A stretch of 5,638 bases of DNA from Candidatus Omnitrophica bacterium UBA1562 (lineage in GTDB: Bacteria; Omnitrophota; Gorgyraeia; Gygaellales; Profunditerraquicolaceae). Of the stretch, positions 4,748-5,638 are shown piece after piece (position 1 is the stretch's first letter; each line of letters begins with the position of its first letter). A program made the translations under genes and the position numbers. The stretch lies in NCBI GenBank assembly GCA_002322525.1, contig DCOU01000081.1, forward strand, positions 1 to 5,638. The letters run 5' to 3'. The notes below the pieces were generated by a model. The model did no database searches, was not told the DNA's origin, and worked only from the letters and a program-made list of their open reading frames with translations.

Positions 4748-5611
4748 TTAAAAGATATATTCATTCATGGCCATGGAGTAGCCAAATAAACCGGTACCTT
4801 GTATTTTAAGCGGGATTCTGCGCACGTCCGTGCTTATCCAGATTTCGATTTGTTTGGGAGTGCTTTTAAAATGGTAGGCCTTAAAAGTGCCGGCGGGGAC
4901 TTTTATATCTTCTATGGAAACTAATTTTATTTCTAATCTGCGCGTAGGAAGGTTAGCAATTATAATTCTTCCCACATCAAGTGAGGGTATGCGTCGGACA
5001 TAATAAGGCAGGAGCACGGCGTTATGAATAGGGCTGTCTTTTTTAATCACAAGCTTTTCTTGTTGTGTACCTTTATTTTTAATAATGGTAACGGTAAAAT
5101 TGTTTTGGTCGTAATCCTCGGTGATTCTTTCCCGGATAAACCAATTCAGGATATTCCGTTCGACTCTGAGCGGCAGTAAAGTCTGGGGGTCGCTATAAAT
5201 TTTTTCCATATCCGTGAATTGCGTTAATTTAGTTTCCATAGTCATAACATTTAAGAGCCTACCGTCTAATTGCGCATTTGCCAGATTATTAAACCGCGCC
5301 TTCCCCAGGTATAAATTACCCAGTTTTACGTCGTAGATTATCTTTTCTCCAACGTAATCAGGTTGTATAATTTTTATTCCTTCGCTCTTTATTTTTGCGC
5401 TTGAAGTTAGTCGGACCCGTTCACTTATGGATTTATCAATCTTCGCCTTAATTGCCAACAGAAAGATTAGGACAATGAAAAGAAAAGGCAGCAAAATAAT
5501 TAAATATAAGGCCCTTCCTTTAGGCCCGACCTTAATGGAATCAGGTCGGCCTATCCCTTCTGGATTAAAGGTATAGGAAGGCCTATCCTTTCTGGATAAA
5601 GTTTTAATCAC
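4748..5611 (-). CDS. DUF3108 family membrane-anchored periplasmic protein
   Basis: Up to 287 residues. A basic, Gly/Pro-rich cytoplasmic lead (1-33) is followed by one membrane helix (34-54), then a beta-rich extracytoplasmic domain with the DUF3108 pattern: GEKIIYDVKLGNLYLGKARF (about 88-107), DPQTLLPLRVER (about 141-152), VPAGTFKAYHF (about 238-248) and IWISTDVRRIPLKIQ (about 257-271). Such proteins are periplasmic, of lipocalin-like shape, and of unknown function. The start is uncertain. The GTG at 5611 lies inside a 22-bp repeat and has no Shine-Dalgarno site, and the frame stays open to the window edge. A later start just before the membrane helix, such as the TTG codon at about residue 40, would leave little of the helix. 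Family call is good, start poor. Confidence 0.8.
   Translation of the reverse strand: MIKTLSRKDRPSYTFNPEGIGRPDSIKVGPKGRALYLIILLPFLFIVLIFLLAIKAKIDKSISERVRLTSSAKIKSEGIKIIQPDYVGEKIIYDVKLGNLYLGKARFNNLANAQLDGRLLNVMTMETKLTQFTDMEKIYSDPQTLLPLRVERNILNWFIRERITEDYDQNNFTVTIIKNKGTQQEKLVIKKDSPIHNAVLLPYYVRRIPSLDVGRIIIANLPTRRLEIKLVSIEDIKVPAGTFKAYHFKSTPKQIEIWISTDVRRIPLKIQGTGLFGYSMAMNEYIF
5543..5596 (-). repeat. Out-of-phase 22-bp direct repeat in the DUF3108 5' region
   Basis: Two copies of a 22-bp unit (5543-5564 and 5575-5596; plus strand AGG-n2-GGCCTATCC-n-TTCTGGA) match at 19 of 22 positions with a 32-base period. Because 32 is not a multiple of three, the copies encode different residues. Next to it, AGGCCCGACCT (5522-5532) and AGGTCGGCCT (5543-5552) form a 10-bp stem with one bulge and a 10-base loop. 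Confidence 0.55.
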
Positions 5612-5630
5612 TACTATGTTAATTTTTGAC
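5609..5630 (-). promoter_or_regulatory. 22-bp repeat (copy 2), promoter-like
   Basis: An exact minus-strand copy of the sequence at 28-49, covering the GTG that could start the DUF3108 gene. If it is a promoter element as at the left edge, transcription would begin near or just after this GTG. The true start codon would then be leaderless or further downstream. Eight bases remain beyond it before the window ends, so its upstream context cannot be seen. Confidence 0.45.
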
Positions 5631-5638
5631 CTTATTTT

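Noticed and set aside
1..5638. Composite transposon bounded by the 22-bp inverted repeats
   Set aside because: No transposase or integrase lies between them, the genes are ordinary chromosomal families, and each repeat sits at a gene 5' end, which fits a regulatory or duplicated leader better.

Overview
This is an AT-leaning bacterial window with eight protein genes. One gene reads rightward at the left edge; the other seven read leftward. The mix of a DUF134 regulator, a DUF5661 protein, a release-factor-like rescue protein with a basic tail, a YjbQ protein, a DUF3108 membrane-anchored protein and a small membrane protein ending in an RPKVKEQF-like tail suggests an uncultivated, anaerobic, gram-negative-type lineage. 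Candidatus Omnitrophota is my best guess from recall of similar proteins, but it is an inference and nothing here proves it. Iron-sulfur chemistry (a radical SAM enzyme and an iron-sulfur flavoprotein) fits an anaerobe. No phage, plasmid, CRISPR, rRNA or tRNA genes are seen.

Layout. Positions 1-399 hold a promoter-like element and a DUF134 helix-turn-helix protein (+). It converges on a spore-photoproduct-lyase-like radical SAM gene (621-1448, -) across a 221-base AT-rich spacer. Behind the radical SAM gene lies a GC-rich repeat-like element (1536-1619). Next come an iron-sulfur flavoprotein (1623-2276, -) and, 13 bases upstream of it, a four-helix membrane protein (2290-2799, -). These two form one operon, with a 28-base palindrome over its likely promoter. 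A gene-free stretch (2821-3192) is packed with folded DNA: the palindrome, a long foldback of four 15-base units, a 10-bp hairpin, a REP-like motif and a strong intrinsic terminator (3106-3133).

That terminator closes a second leftward operon, read in the order DUF5661 (4274-4546), GGQ release-factor-like protein (3802-4227), YjbQ (3379-3795) and a 51-residue very basic protein (3193-3348). Upstream, 4547-4747 holds the operon promoter region and three more REP-like G-rich motifs. A DUF3108 membrane-anchored protein (4748-5611, -) reaches the right edge.

The most interesting signals are these. (1) An identical 22-bp sequence occurs at both ends of the window in opposite orientation, each time at the 5' end of a gene, and the two genes it precedes also share an in-frame N-terminal motif. 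(2) A small, strongly basic protein sits in an operon with a ribosome-rescue-type release factor. (3) A long foldback array lies at 2848-2949. Most of the protein genes belong to ordinary conserved families. I do not see clear proof of a wholly new system.
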